DNA of 8,431 nucleotides from Bacteroidota bacterium (lineage in GTDB: Bacteria; Bacteroidota; Bacteroidia; Flavobacteriales; Flavobacteriaceae): contig JAACDD010000163.1 of the NCBI GenBank assembly GCA_009937085.1, positions 1 to 8,431 on the forward strand, read 5' to 3'. Below, piece by piece: positions 1 through 6,212 of the stretch. Each line of letters begins with the position of its first letter. Position 1 is the first letter of the stretch. Both the position numbers and the translations under genes were made by a program. A model generated the notes under the pieces. The model was not told where the DNA came from. It did no database searches and worked only from the letters and a program-made list of their open reading frames with translations.

Positions 1-259
1 AAGTAATAAAGAAATTTATGCTCAGATTGTAAACGATGAAACAGGCGTTACACTTGCTTCAGTTTCGTCAAGAGACAAAGCATTTGCTGAGCATAGCGGA
101 ACAAAATCAGAGCTTGCCCAAGAAGTAGGGAAAGCAATTGGCGAAAGAGCACTTGCTGCGGGTATTTCTGCCATTCGTTTTGACCGCGGAGGATATTTGT
201 ATCACGGACGTGTAAAATCACTTGCTGACGGCGCACGCGAAGCAGGACTAAACTTTTAA
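1..259 (+). CDS. rplR: 50S ribosomal protein L18, 3' part only
   Basis: The reading frame is open from base 2 to the TAA at 257-259 and gives the last 85 residues of L18; about 30 N-terminal residues lie upstream of the window. L18 binds 5S rRNA and, with L5, helps place it in the central protuberance of the large subunit. The visible part carries the family's typical features: an AQIVND strand near the beginning, an A..VG..I..RA helix, and the C-terminal signature FDRGGYLYHGRVKSLADGAR followed by EAGLNF at the end. That ending is diagnostic of bacterial L18. It lies two bases upstream of rpsE, as expected for the spc operon order rplR-rpsE-rpmD-rplO-secY. No frameshift or odd residue is seen. 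Identification is by recognition of conserved sequence plus gene order. Confidence 0.96.
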   Translation, partial: SNKEIYAQIVNDETGVTLASVSSRDKAFAEHSGTKSELAQEVGKAIGERALAAGISAIRFDRGGYLYHGRVKSLADGAREAGLNF

Positions 260-261
260 GT

Positions 262-786
262 ATGTATCAAGATTATAAAAATGTAGAATTTGTAAAACCA
301 GGTGGTCTTGACCTTAAAGATCGGTTGGTTGGTGTTCAACGTGTAACCAAAGTAACTAAAGGTGGACGTGCTTTTGGATTCTCTGCAATTGTAGTTGTAG
401 GTGATGAAAATGGTGTTGTTGGCCAAGGACTTGGGAAATCAAAAGAGGTTGCTGAAGCAATTTCTAAAGCCGTTGAAGACGCCAAAAAGAATTTAGTTCG
501 TATTCCTATTAATAATGGGACTATTCCACACCAACAAAAAGGGAAGTATGGCGGAGCACGCGTTTATATCCAACCTGCATCTGAAGGTACTGGAGTAATT
601 GCTGGTGGTGCCGTTCGTGCGGTACTTGAGGCAGTTGGTGTTCACAACGTACTTTCAAAATCTCAAGGTTCTTCTAATCCACATAACGTGGTAAAAGCAA
701 CCTTTGATGCATTGTTGCAACTACGTGACGCGAGTACTGTAGCCAAGCAACGTGGAATTTCACTTGATAAAGTTTTTAACGGATAA
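262..786 (+). CDS. rpsE: 30S ribosomal protein S5
   Basis: This encodes 174 residues, close to the usual 165-175. S5 binds 16S rRNA near the decoding centre and contributes to translational accuracy and to the mRNA entry channel. The N-terminal double-stranded-RNA-binding-like domain spans roughly residues 18-80, with the loop RVTKVTKGGRAF at 27-38, the region where spectinomycin-resistance changes occur in other bacteria, and VVGDENGVVGQGLGK at 45-59. The C-terminal domain (about 90-165) has GGARVYIQPASEGTGVIAGG at 97-116 and the NPHNVVKAT segment at 139-147. Only two bases separate it from the rplR stop, and there is no Shine-Dalgarno sequence before the ATG, so translational coupling is likely (inference). 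The ATG at 262 is the first in frame after the rplR stop and gives a normal-length N terminus. Confidence 0.98.
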   Translation: MYQDYKNVEFVKPGGLDLKDRLVGVQRVTKVTKGGRAFGFSAIVVVGDENGVVGQGLGKSKEVAEAISKAVEDAKKNLVRIPINNGTIPHQQKGKYGGARVYIQPASEGTGVIAGGAVRAVLEAVGVHNVLSKSQGSSNPHNVVKATFDALLQLRDASTVAKQRGISLDKVFNG

Positions 787-790
787 GGAC

Positions 791-970
791 ATGGCAAAGA
801 TTAAAGTTACACAAGTAAAAAGTTACATCAAGCGTCCAGAAGATCAAAAACGTACGCTTGCAGCTCTTGGTTTACACCGTATTGGGCAAGTTGCCGAGCA
901 CGACGATACAGCCGTAATTCAAGGGATGATTAACAAAGTAAAACATTTGGTAACCGTTCAAAACGCATAA
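791..970 (+). CDS. rpmD: 50S ribosomal protein L30
   Basis: This encodes a 59-residue bacterial-type L30, a small alpha/beta protein on the surface of the large subunit. The sequence starts MAKIKVTQVKSYIKRPEDQK and continues with the family core TLAALGLHRIGQ (about residues 21-32) and a C-terminal helix and strand ending VKHLVTVQNA. I chose the ATG at 791 over an in-frame ATG at 752. The upstream choice would add 13 residues (MEFHLIKF...) with no counterpart in L30 and would overlap the end of rpsE by 35 bases. The ATG at 791 matches the usual N terminus MAKIKVT and sits four bases after the rpsE stop. The AAGGA just before it ends one base from the ATG, too close for a normal ribosome-binding site. 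Confidence 0.96.
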   Translation: MAKIKVTQVKSYIKRPEDQKRTLAALGLHRIGQVAEHDDTAVIQGMINKVKHLVTVQNA

Positions 971-971
971 T

Positions 972-1424
972 ATGGAATTAGGAAACTTAAAGCCAGCAAA
1001 AGGCGCAGTAAAAGGCGGAAGCAAACGCTTAGGTAGAGGACAAGGTTCTGGAACTGGTGGCACGGCTTCACGTGGTCACAAAGGAGCAAAATCTCGTTCT
1101 GGTTACTCTAAGAAAATTGGTTTTGAAGGTGGGCAAATGCCACTTCAACGCCGTGTGCCAAAATTTGGATTCACCAACATTAACCGCAAAGAATATGCGG
1201 GAATCAACTTGGATAAACTTCAAGCACTTGTTGATGATAAGAAAATCAAATCTTCATTAGACGTTGAAACAATGGTTTCATTGCGTTTGGTAGGAAAAAA
1301 CGACTTGGTGAAAATTTTAGGTCGTGGTGAATTAAACACAAAACTAAAAGTAAGTGCCCACAAATTTACAGCAACAGCAAAGGCGGCTATTGAAGCTGCT
1401 GGAGGTGAGGCTATCACACTGTAA
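972..1424 (+). CDS. rplO: 50S ribosomal protein L15
   Basis: This encodes 150 residues (E. coli L15 has 144). L15 is a late-assembly protein whose extended, basic N-terminal arm threads into 23S rRNA. Glycine- and arginine-rich N-terminal motifs are plain: GRGQGSGTGGTASRGHKG at 21-38, then SRSG at 41-44, FEGGQMPLQRRVPKFGF at 51-67, and a globular C-terminal domain with VKILGRGEL at 113-121. The C-terminal helix AAIEAAGGE (138-146) matches the family signature. The start is one base after the rpmD stop, again without a Shine-Dalgarno sequence. It precedes secY directly, the standard arrangement in bacteria. Nothing is unusual. Confidence 0.98.
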   Translation: MELGNLKPAKGAVKGGSKRLGRGQGSGTGGTASRGHKGAKSRSGYSKKIGFEGGQMPLQRRVPKFGFTNINRKEYAGINLDKLQALVDDKKIKSSLDVETMVSLRLVGKNDLVKILGRGELNTKLKVSAHKFTATAKAAIEAAGGEAITL

Positions 1425-1427
1425 CAA

Positions 1428-2780
1428 ATGAAACGATTTTTAGAAGTCTTATCGAGTATTTGGAAGATTGAGGAACTCAAAACCCGTATTGGGGTTACCC
1501 TTGGATTGCTTGTCGTGTACCGTATTGGTGCTCAGGTAGTACTTCCAGGAATTGATCCTGTTCAGCTTTCTGAGCTTTCTAGCCGCACCGGTGGTGGCGG
1601 ATTGCTTGGCGTTTTGAATATGTTTACAGGAGGTGCTTTTGCAAACGCTTCTGTATTCGCCTTGGGAATCATGCCTTATATCTCGGCTTCTATTGTGGTA
1701 CAACTTATGGGAATTGCGATTCCGTATTTGCAAAAATTACAGAAAGAAGGTGAAAGTGGACGTCGTAGAATCAATCAGATTACGCGTTGGCTTACGATTG
1801 CTATTTGTGTGTTCCAAGCGCCAGCTTACTTGTACTCACTTAGTGCATTAGGTGTGCCAGAGTCTGCATTTATACTTGGAAAAGGAATTGGGTTTATGGT
1901 GCCATCGGTTATTATACTTGTTACTGGAACCATCTTTGCGATGTGGTTAGGTGAAAAAATTACAGATAAGGGAATTGGAAACGGTATTTCACTACTTATT
2001 ACAGTAGGTATTGTAGCTACCCTTCCGATGTCATTCGCACAAGAATTTGTTTCAAGAGTTACAGAAAACAACGGTGGTCCTATTGTTATTTTGATCGAAA
2101 CGATTGTTTGGATTGCTATTAACGCGATTTGTATTTTGTTGGTTATGGCAGTACGCCAAATACCTGTTCAGTATGCACGAAGAACAGCTTCTGGTGGTAT
2201 TGATAAAAACCAAATTGGATCACGTCAATATATTCCGCTTAAACTTAACGCATCAGGTGTAATGCCAATTATTTTTGCACAAGCTCTTATGTTTGCTCCA
2301 GCGGCGCTGGGTCGTTTGGGTGGCGATAGCGAAGTAGGGCAGTGGCTTCAAGCTTCTTTTTCAGATATTTTTGGATTGTGGTATAACATTTTGTTTGCTG
2401 TACTCATTATCGTGTTCACCTATTTCTATACGGCTATCACGGTGCCAACCAATAAGATGGCAGATGATTTAAAACGAAGTGGTGGTTTTGTGCCTGGCGT
2501 TCGTCCGGGTACGGAAACAGCTGACTTTTTAGACCGCATTATGTCGCAAATTACCTTCCCTGGTTCGCTATTTTTAGCAGCTGTGGCGGTATTACCAGCC
2601 GTGGTGTACCATTTGTTTGGTATGCAACAAGGTTGGGCATTATTCTATGGAGGAACATCCCTGCTTATTATGGTAGGAGTTGCGATAGATACTATTCAGC
2701 AAATCAATGCGTATTTGCTAAACCGTCATTACGATGGATTAATGAAAACAGGAAGTAAACGTAAAACTGCAGGAGTTTAA
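1428..2780 (+). CDS. secY: Preprotein translocase channel subunit SecY
   Basis: This encodes 450 residues (E. coli 443). SecY is the pore of the SecYEG translocon in the inner membrane, exporting unfolded proteins with SecA and inserting membrane proteins with the ribosome. Ten hydrophobic segments are visible, at about residues 22-41, 72-94, 119-142, 154-174, 184-203, 216-242, 272-294, 314-341, 379-399 and 404-423. The plug region (about 55-70) is glycine-rich. Family signatures include YISASIVVQL (84-93), EKITDKGIGNGIS (176-188) and RRTASGG (251-257). The cytosolic loop SGGFVPGVRPGTET (351-364) contains the conserved Arg359 equivalent to E. coli Arg357, needed for SecA-driven export. The C terminus is short and basic. 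The ATG lies three bases after rplO, and the stop overlaps the infA start as TAATG. Confidence 0.98.
   Translation: MKRFLEVLSSIWKIEELKTRIGVTLGLLVVYRIGAQVVLPGIDPVQLSELSSRTGGGGLLGVLNMFTGGAFANASVFALGIMPYISASIVVQLMGIAIPYLQKLQKEGESGRRRINQITRWLTIAICVFQAPAYLYSLSALGVPESAFILGKGIGFMVPSVIILVTGTIFAMWLGEKITDKGIGNGISLLITVGIVATLPMSFAQEFVSRVTENNGGPIVILIETIVWIAINAICILLVMAVRQIPVQYARRTASGGIDKNQIGSRQYIPLKLNASGVMPIIFAQALMFAPAALGRLGGDSEVGQWLQASFSDIFGLWYNILFAVLIIVFTYFYTAITVPTNKMADDLKRSGGFVPGVRPGTETADFLDRIMSQITFPGSLFLAAVAVLPAVVYHLFGMQQGWALFYGGTSLLIMVGVAIDTIQQINAYLLNRHYDGLMKTGSKRKTAGV
2771..2775 (+). promoter_or_regulatory. Possible Shine-Dalgarno site for infA
   Basis: AGGAG lies four bases before the infA ATG at 2780, inside the last codons of secY (Ala-Gly-Val-stop). 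It is the best Shine-Dalgarno match in the window, which otherwise mostly lacks such sites. Because it overlaps coding sequence it may be coincidence, and the TAATG overlap alone could couple infA translation to secY. Confidence 0.35.
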
Positions 2781-2995
2781 TGGCAAAGCAAGCAGCAATA
2801 GAGCAAGACGGCCAAATCATAGAGGCACTTTCAAACGCTATGTTTCGCGTAGAGTTGGAAAATGGTCACGTGGTTACGGCACATATTTCGGGCAAAATGC
2901 GCATGCATTATATTAAGTTATTACCTGGAGATAAAGTAAAACTGGAGATGTCTCCTTACGATTTAACTAAGGCACGCATCACCTACAGATATTAA
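2780..2995 (+). CDS. infA: Translation initiation factor IF-1
   Basis: This encodes 71 residues, the normal size for bacterial IF-1. IF-1 is a single S1/OB-fold protein that occupies the A site of the 30S subunit during initiation and assists IF-2 and IF-3. Family features are clear: an acidic start MAKQAAIEQDG, then GQIIEALSNAMFRVELENGH (11-30), the core AHISGKMRMHYIKLLPGDKV (34-53), and the C-terminal SPYDLTKARITYRY (58-71), which is near-invariant in bacteria. Its start overlaps the secY stop by one base (TAATG), which favours coupled translation. In several bacteria adk and/or map lie between secY and infA; both are absent here. Confidence 0.98.
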   Translation: MAKQAAIEQDGQIIEALSNAMFRVELENGHVVTAHISGKMRMHYIKLLPGDKVKLEMSPYDLTKARITYRY

Positions 2996-2998
2996 TAT

Positions 2999-3115
2999 AT
3001 GAAAGTTAGAGCATCACTTAAAAAAAGAAGCGCCGACTGCAAGATTGTACGTCGCAAGGGACGCTTATACGTAATCAACAAAAAGAACCCTAGGTTCAAA
3101 CAAAGACAAGGATAA
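2999..3115 (+). CDS. rpmJ: 50S ribosomal protein L36 (cysteine-poor form)
   Basis: This short gene encodes 38 residues beginning MKVRASLKKRSADCKIVRRK and ending NPRFKQRQG. L36 is the smallest large-subunit protein and stabilises 23S rRNA near the peptidyl-transferase and GTPase-centre region. Classical L36 binds one zinc through three Cys and one His. Here only the second of these ligands (Cys14) is kept: the first is Ser11, the third is replaced in the VINKKN segment, and the histidine is Phe33. This is therefore a zinc-independent form, as I recall for other Bacteroidota. The otherwise intact motifs and the position between infA and rpsM (gaps of three and two bases) make identification firm. 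One extra residue in the INKKN loop relative to the 37-residue classical form explains the length. Confidence 0.95.
   Translation: MKVRASLKKRSADCKIVRRKGRLYVINKKNPRFKQRQG
3108..3112 (+). promoter_or_regulatory. Possible Shine-Dalgarno site for rpsM
   Basis: AAGGA lies five bases before the rpsM ATG at 3118, a standard spacing. It also encodes the last Gln-Gly of L36, a conserved ending, so the match may come from the protein constraint rather than from ribosome binding. Confidence 0.3.
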
Positions 3116-3117
3116 TT

Positions 3118-3492
3118 ATGGCTAGAATTTCTGGAGTAGATATTCCCAAACAAAAAAGAGGCGTTATTTCGCTCACCTATATTTATGGGGTTGGACGCAG
3201 CCGTGCTAAAGATATTTTAGTAACTGCTGATGTTGATGAAAACAAAAAAGTTAATGAGTGGAACGATGACGAAATCGGTCGTATTCGTGATGCAGTTGCT
3301 ACCTTCAAGATTGAAGGAGAACTTCGCTCAGAAACGCAATTGAACATCAAGCGTTTGATGGATATTGGTTCGTTTAGAGGTATCCGTCACCGTGTTGGTC
3401 TTCCACTTCGTGGACAACGCACTAAAAACAATTCGCGTACGCGAAAAGGAAAACGTAAGACAGTTGCTAACAAGAAGAAAGTAACGAAATAA
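3118..3492 (+). CDS. rpsM: 30S ribosomal protein S13
   Basis: This encodes 124 residues (E. coli 118). S13 sits in the head of the small subunit, contacts the P-site tRNA through its C-terminal tail, and forms intersubunit bridges with the large subunit. It begins MARISGVDIPKQKRGVISLT and has YIYGVGRSRAK (21-31), the helix-two-turn-helix core with IGRIRD (53-58), the segment KRLMDIGSFRGIRHRVGLPL (78-97), and the signature RGQRTKNNSRTRKG (98-111), followed by a lysine-rich tail to residue 124. It opens the alpha-operon part (rpsM-rpsK-rpsD-rpoA-rplQ) but is only two bases from rpmJ, so spc and alpha genes appear fused into one transcript. No leader resembling the E. coli S4-binding pseudoknot can fit upstream. 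Confidence 0.98.
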   Translation: MARISGVDIPKQKRGVISLTYIYGVGRSRAKDILVTADVDENKKVNEWNDDEIGRIRDAVATFKIEGELRSETQLNIKRLMDIGSFRGIRHRVGLPLRGQRTKNNSRTRKGKRKTVANKKKVTK

Positions 3493-3502
3493 AGCATAAC
3501 AC

Positions 3503-3886
3503 ATGGCTAAATCAAGTTCAAAAAAGCGTAAAGTTGTGGTGGAAGCCTTTGGCGAAGCCCACATTAACGCATCGTTTAACAACATCATTGTTTCGCTAAC
3601 CAACAACAAAGGTGAAGTGATTTCGTGGTCTTCAGCTGGAAAGATGGGCTTTAGAGGATCTAAGAAAAACACTCCCTATGCTGCGCAACTTGCTGCAGAA
3701 GATGCTGCAAAAGTAGCGCAGGAAGCTGGATTGCGTAAAGTGAAAGTATTTGTGAAAGGTCCTGGAAACGGACGCGAGTCTGCTATTCGTACCCTTCACA
3801 ATGGTGGCATTGAAGTTTCCGAAATTGTTGACGTGACGCCAATGCCGCACAACGGATGTCGTCCACCTAAAAGACGTAGAGTTTAA
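3503..3886 (+). CDS. rpsK: 30S ribosomal protein S11
   Basis: This encodes 127 residues, the usual size (E. coli 129). S11 lies on the platform of the small subunit near the E-site mRNA and the anti-Shine-Dalgarno region of 16S rRNA. Recognisable segments are AHINASFNNIIVSLTNNKGE (19-38), SWSSAGKMGFRGSKKNTPYA (41-60), AAEDAAKVAQEAGLRKVKVFVKGPGNGRESAIR (64-96) and the basic C terminus PHNGCRPPKRRRV (115-127). Asn117-Gly118 corresponds to the Asn that becomes isoaspartate in E. coli S11. The gene starts ten bases after rpsM, with no Shine-Dalgarno sequence, and is followed by the longest gap inside the ribosomal cluster (55 bases). Confidence 0.98.
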   Translation: MAKSSSKKRKVVVEAFGEAHINASFNNIIVSLTNNKGEVISWSSAGKMGFRGSKKNTPYAAQLAAEDAAKVAQEAGLRKVKVFVKGPGNGRESAIRTLHNGGIEVSEIVDVTPMPHNGCRPPKRRRV

Positions 3887-3896
3887 TATTAATCCC

Positions 3897-3937
3897 GCTG
3901 GCGAAGGATAGACCTTAATTCCCAGCACAATTTTTTT
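3897..3937 (+). promoter_or_regulatory. Hairpin and T-tract in the rpsK-rpsD gap (putative attenuator or leader)
   Basis: Two nested complementary arms are visible: GCTGG (3897-3901) with CCAGC (3922-3926), and AAGG (3904-3907) with CCTT (3913-3916), closing a five-base ATAGA loop. An asymmetric internal loop (CG opposite AATTC) separates the two stems. Four bases later comes a run of seven T (3931-3937), and the rpsD ATG follows at 3942. The shape resembles a weak intrinsic terminator or attenuator. It could tune the ratio of S4, alpha and L17 to the genes upstream, or be a binding site for S4, which represses its own synthesis in E. coli and Bacillus from other leaders. The pairing is seen directly; the regulatory role is inference. 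The internal loop and the spacer before the T-run argue against efficient termination. Confidence 0.45.
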
Positions 3938-3941
3938 AATT

Positions 3942-4547
3942 ATGGCAAGATATACTGGTCCTAAGACAAAAATCGCACGTAAGTTTGGCGAAGCCATTTT
4001 CGGCGATGATAAGTCTTTCGAAAAACGTAACTACCCTCCAGGGCAGCACGGTAACAACCGTCGCAGACCTAAAAAATCGGAATATGCAATCCAGTTAATG
4101 GAAAAGCAAAAAGCGAAATTTACCTATGGTATTTTAGAGCGTCAATTCCGCAATCTATTTATTAAAGCAAATGGAAGCAAAGGTGTCACAGGTGAAGTAT
4201 TACTTCAGCTATGTGAATCACGCTTAGATAATTTGGTGTACCGCTTTGGTATTGCACCAACACGCAGCGCAGCACGCCAACTTGTAGGACACCGTCACAT
4301 AACATTAAATGGCGAAATCATGAATATTCCTTCATGTCACGTTAAGCCTAACGATGTTATTGGAGTTCGTGAAAAATCTAAATCACTAGATGTGATTGAA
4401 CGTTCATTATCTGTTGCTAACCACGATTTAGAATGGTTATCATGGAATGACACAACTTTAGAAGGCACATTGGTATCGATTCCTACCCGTGAGCAAATTA
4501 CTGAGAACATAAAGGAACAACTAATCGTCGAATTGTATTCAAAATAA
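3942..4547 (+). CDS. rpsD: 30S ribosomal protein S4
   Basis: This encodes 201 residues (E. coli 206). S4 is a primary binder of the 5' domain of 16S rRNA, nucleates 30S assembly, affects decoding accuracy at its interface with S5, and in many bacteria represses its own operon. The N-terminal domain contains the conserved YPPGQHG (31-37) and a helical region with KAKFTYGILERQFRNLF (57-73). The S4 RNA-binding domain runs from about 92 to 155, including ESRLDNLVYRFGIAPTRSAA (92-111) and VGHRHITLNG (115-124). The only cysteines are at 91 and 132, so the N-terminal zinc knuckle found in some S4 proteins is absent. Upstream is a T-rich leader with no Shine-Dalgarno sequence; rpoA follows after four bases. 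Confidence 0.98.
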   Translation: MARYTGPKTKIARKFGEAIFGDDKSFEKRNYPPGQHGNNRRRPKKSEYAIQLMEKQKAKFTYGILERQFRNLFIKANGSKGVTGEVLLQLCESRLDNLVYRFGIAPTRSAARQLVGHRHITLNGEIMNIPSCHVKPNDVIGVREKSKSLDVIERSLSVANHDLEWLSWNDTTLEGTLVSIPTREQITENIKEQLIVELYSK

Positions 4548-4551
4548 TCCT

Positions 4552-5544
4552 ATGGCACTATTTAATTTTCAAAAACCAGACAAGGTAATCATGATTGATT
4601 CGGATGAATTTGAAGGTATCTTCGAATTCCGTCCATTAGAGCCTGGATATGGGCTAACAGTTGGTAATGCCTTACGCCGTGTAATGCTTGCTTCTTTAGA
4701 AGGATTTGCAATTACATCTGTTCGTATTGACAAAGTTGATCACGAATTCTCTACACTTCCAGGTGTGGTAGAAGATGTTACCGAAATGATTTTGAACTTC
4801 AAACAAGTTCGTTTTAAGCAGCAGATCGATACAGTTGATAGCGAGACTGTTAGCGTTGCCGTTTCAGGACAAAAACAACTTACTGCTGGAGATTTGCAAA
4901 AGTTTACTTCTGGTTTTCAAGTTCTAAATCCAGATTTCGTTATTTGTAACATGGACGAAAGCGTTCAGCTAAACTTTGAGTTTACTATCGAAAAAGGACG
5001 TGGTTATGTTCCTGCAGAGGAAAATAAAAAAGCAACAGCGCCTATTGGAACGATTGCTATTGACTCCATTTACACGCCAATCAAGAATGTAAAGTATACG
5101 ATTGAAAATTTCCGTGTAGAGCAAAAAACAGATTACGAAAAACTAATTTTCGAAATTGTTACGGATGGTTCTATTCATCCAAAAGATGCACTAACTGAAG
5201 CAGCAAAAACACTTATCCACCATTTTATGTTGTTCTCTGACGAGCGCATTACTTTGGAGGCAGACGAAATTGCTGAAACAGAAACTTACGACGAAGAATC
5301 GCTACACATGCGTCAGTTGCTAAAGACTAAACTTATTGACATGGACTTATCTGTACGTGCGTTAAATTGTCTTAAGGCAGCAGAAGTAGACACACTTGGC
5401 GACTTGGTATCATTTAACAAAAGCGATTTGATGAAGTTTAGAAACTTTGGTAAAAAATCACTTACTGAACTTGAAGAATTGGTTATTGCCAAAGGACTCA
5501 ATTTTGGTATGGATTTGGCCAAATACAAACTTGACAAAGACTAA
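4552..5544 (+). CDS. rpoA: DNA-directed RNA polymerase subunit alpha
   Basis: This encodes 330 residues (E. coli 329). The alpha dimer is the assembly platform for beta and beta', and its C-terminal domain contacts promoter UP elements and activators. The N-terminal domain (about 1-232) includes the dimerisation motif GYGLTVGNALRRVMLASLEG (32-51), HEFSTLPGVVEDVTEMILN (64-82) and a second half with YTPIKNVKYTIENFRVEQKT (174-193). An acidic linker (about 235-250) leads to the C-terminal domain (about 255-318). The DNA-contacting residues of E. coli (Arg265, Asn268, Cys269, Gly296, Lys298, Ser299) all have counterparts four positions later: Arg269, Asn272, Cys273, Gly300, Lys302, Ser303. UP-element binding capacity is therefore probably kept (inference). 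It lies in the usual place between rpsD and rplQ. Confidence 0.99.
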   Translation: MALFNFQKPDKVIMIDSDEFEGIFEFRPLEPGYGLTVGNALRRVMLASLEGFAITSVRIDKVDHEFSTLPGVVEDVTEMILNFKQVRFKQQIDTVDSETVSVAVSGQKQLTAGDLQKFTSGFQVLNPDFVICNMDESVQLNFEFTIEKGRGYVPAEENKKATAPIGTIAIDSIYTPIKNVKYTIENFRVEQKTDYEKLIFEIVTDGSIHPKDALTEAAKTLIHHFMLFSDERITLEADEIAETETYDEESLHMRQLLKTKLIDMDLSVRALNCLKAAEVDTLGDLVSFNKSDLMKFRNFGKKSLTELEELVIAKGLNFGMDLAKYKLDKD

Positions 5545-5564
5545 TTCCGCAATAGCTAGTAATC

Positions 5565-6143
5565 ATGAGACACGGAAAAAAAGTAGCCCACTTGGGGCGC
5601 ACCAATACCCACAGAAAAGCGATGCTTGCCAATATGGCTTCTTCGCTAATTGAGCACAAACGCATCAACACAACAGTTGCTCGCGCAAAAGCGCTTAAAA
5701 CTTTTATTGAGCCACTTATTACTCGTTCAAAAGAAGATTCGACACACAACCGTCGTATTGCCTTTAGAGAACTTCGCGATAAGTTTGCTGTTGCCGAATT
5801 GTTTCGTACAATTTCAGAAAAAGTTGGCGACCGTCCAGGCGGCTATACGCGTATCATCAAAATGGGAAATAGACTTGGCGACAACGCTGATATGGCCTTG
5901 ATTGAACTTGTTGATTTCAACGAAGTATATGAAACTGCGAAGCCTAAGAAAAAGTCACGTAGACGTGGTAGTAAAAAAGCTACTGCTACTGAAGTAACTG
6001 AAACAGCAACAGAAGCAGAAGAAACTACTGAAGCTGTTGATGCATCTGCGGAAGAAGCGCCAAAGGCTGAAGAAGCTAAAGAAACAGCGGTAGATACCCC
6101 TGAAACAGACGCTACGCCAGATGAAAAGAATGAGGCTGAATAA
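5565..6143 (+). CDS. rplQ: 50S ribosomal protein L17 with acidic C-terminal extension
   Basis: This encodes 192 residues, much longer than E. coli L17 (127). Residues 1-123 are the conserved L17 fold, which sits near the peptide exit of the large subunit: MRHGKKVAHLGRTNTHRKAM (1-20), LIEHKRINTTVARAKALKTF (28-47), a variable middle, and GGYTRIIKMGNRLGDNADMALIEL (92-115). After this come a basic patch (KPKKKSRRRGSKK, 126-138) and a 54-residue low-complexity tail (139-192) rich in Glu, Thr and Ala. The tail has 19 acidic residues and only three lysines, and is probably disordered. Extended acidic L17 tails occur in Bacteroidota as I recall, and the tail's function is unknown to me. The gene starts 20 bases after rpoA and is the last of the ribosomal cluster, ahead of a strong terminator. 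Confidence 0.97.
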   Translation: MRHGKKVAHLGRTNTHRKAMLANMASSLIEHKRINTTVARAKALKTFIEPLITRSKEDSTHNRRIAFRELRDKFAVAELFRTISEKVGDRPGGYTRIIKMGNRLGDNADMALIELVDFNEVYETAKPKKKSRRRGSKKATATEVTETATEAEETTEAVDASAEEAPKAEEAKETAVDTPETDATPDEKNEAE

Positions 6144-6167
6144 CAATTAACAGTCTTTTAATAACTC

Positions 6168-6200
6168 AAAGGATAAACCTAATGGTTTATCCTTTTTTTT
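6168..6200 (+). terminator. Intrinsic terminator after rplQ
   Basis: A perfect 12-base inverted repeat, AAAGGATAAACC (6168-6179) and GGTTTATCCTTT (6184-6195), closes a TAAT loop and runs straight into further T residues, giving eight T in a row at 6193-6200. This is a textbook Rho-independent terminator 24 bases after the rplQ stop, ending the ribosomal-protein transcript. The 5' arm begins with only three A, so it is likely to work mainly in the + direction. Confidence 0.93.
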
Positions 6201-6204
6201 ATAT

Positions 6205-6212
6205 TATTTTTG
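6205..6212 (+). promoter_or_regulatory. Putative -7 promoter element for carA-eno
   Basis: TATTTTTG matches exactly the Bacteroidota primary sigma factor -7 consensus TAnnTTTG. A start about six bases downstream (near 6218-6220) would leave a leader of only about 13 bases before the carA ATG at 6232. No good -33 TTG is visible at the expected distance: the region upstream is the terminator arm, with TGGTTTA at 6183-6189. The element is therefore either a weak promoter or one with a relaxed -33 box. Its position right after a strong terminator and before a new gene supports a promoter role (inference). Confidence 0.6.

Noticed and set aside
752..790. Upstream in-frame ATG that would extend rpmD by 13 residues
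   Set aside because: It overlaps the end of rpsE, the added residues match nothing in L30, and the ATG at 791 gives the usual MAKIKVT start right after the rpsE stop.
2366..2373. TATTTTTG, an exact TAnnTTTG promoter-like match inside secY
   Set aside because: It lies in the middle of the secY coding sequence with no gene start nearby. In A+T-rich DNA such matches arise by chance.
3328..3997. Two overlapping reverse-strand open frames across rpsM, rpsK and the rpsD start
   Set aside because: They lie opposite strongly conserved ribosomal-protein genes, resemble no known family, and have no start context of their own; they are shadows of codon bias.
5545..5564. Twenty-base gap between rpoA and rplQ as a regulatory site
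   Set aside because: It contains only a short TAGCTA palindrome, with no stable hairpin, promoter match or T-run.
5979..6140. GAA/ACT-rich low-complexity DNA as a possible repeat array
   Set aside because: There is no fixed repeat unit or spacing; it is explained by the acidic tail of L17.
5955..6146. Reverse-strand frame rich in Phe, Ser and Cys opposite the end of rplQ
   Set aside because: Its composition is simply the complement of the Glu/Ala/Thr-rich L17 tail, so it is not a gene.
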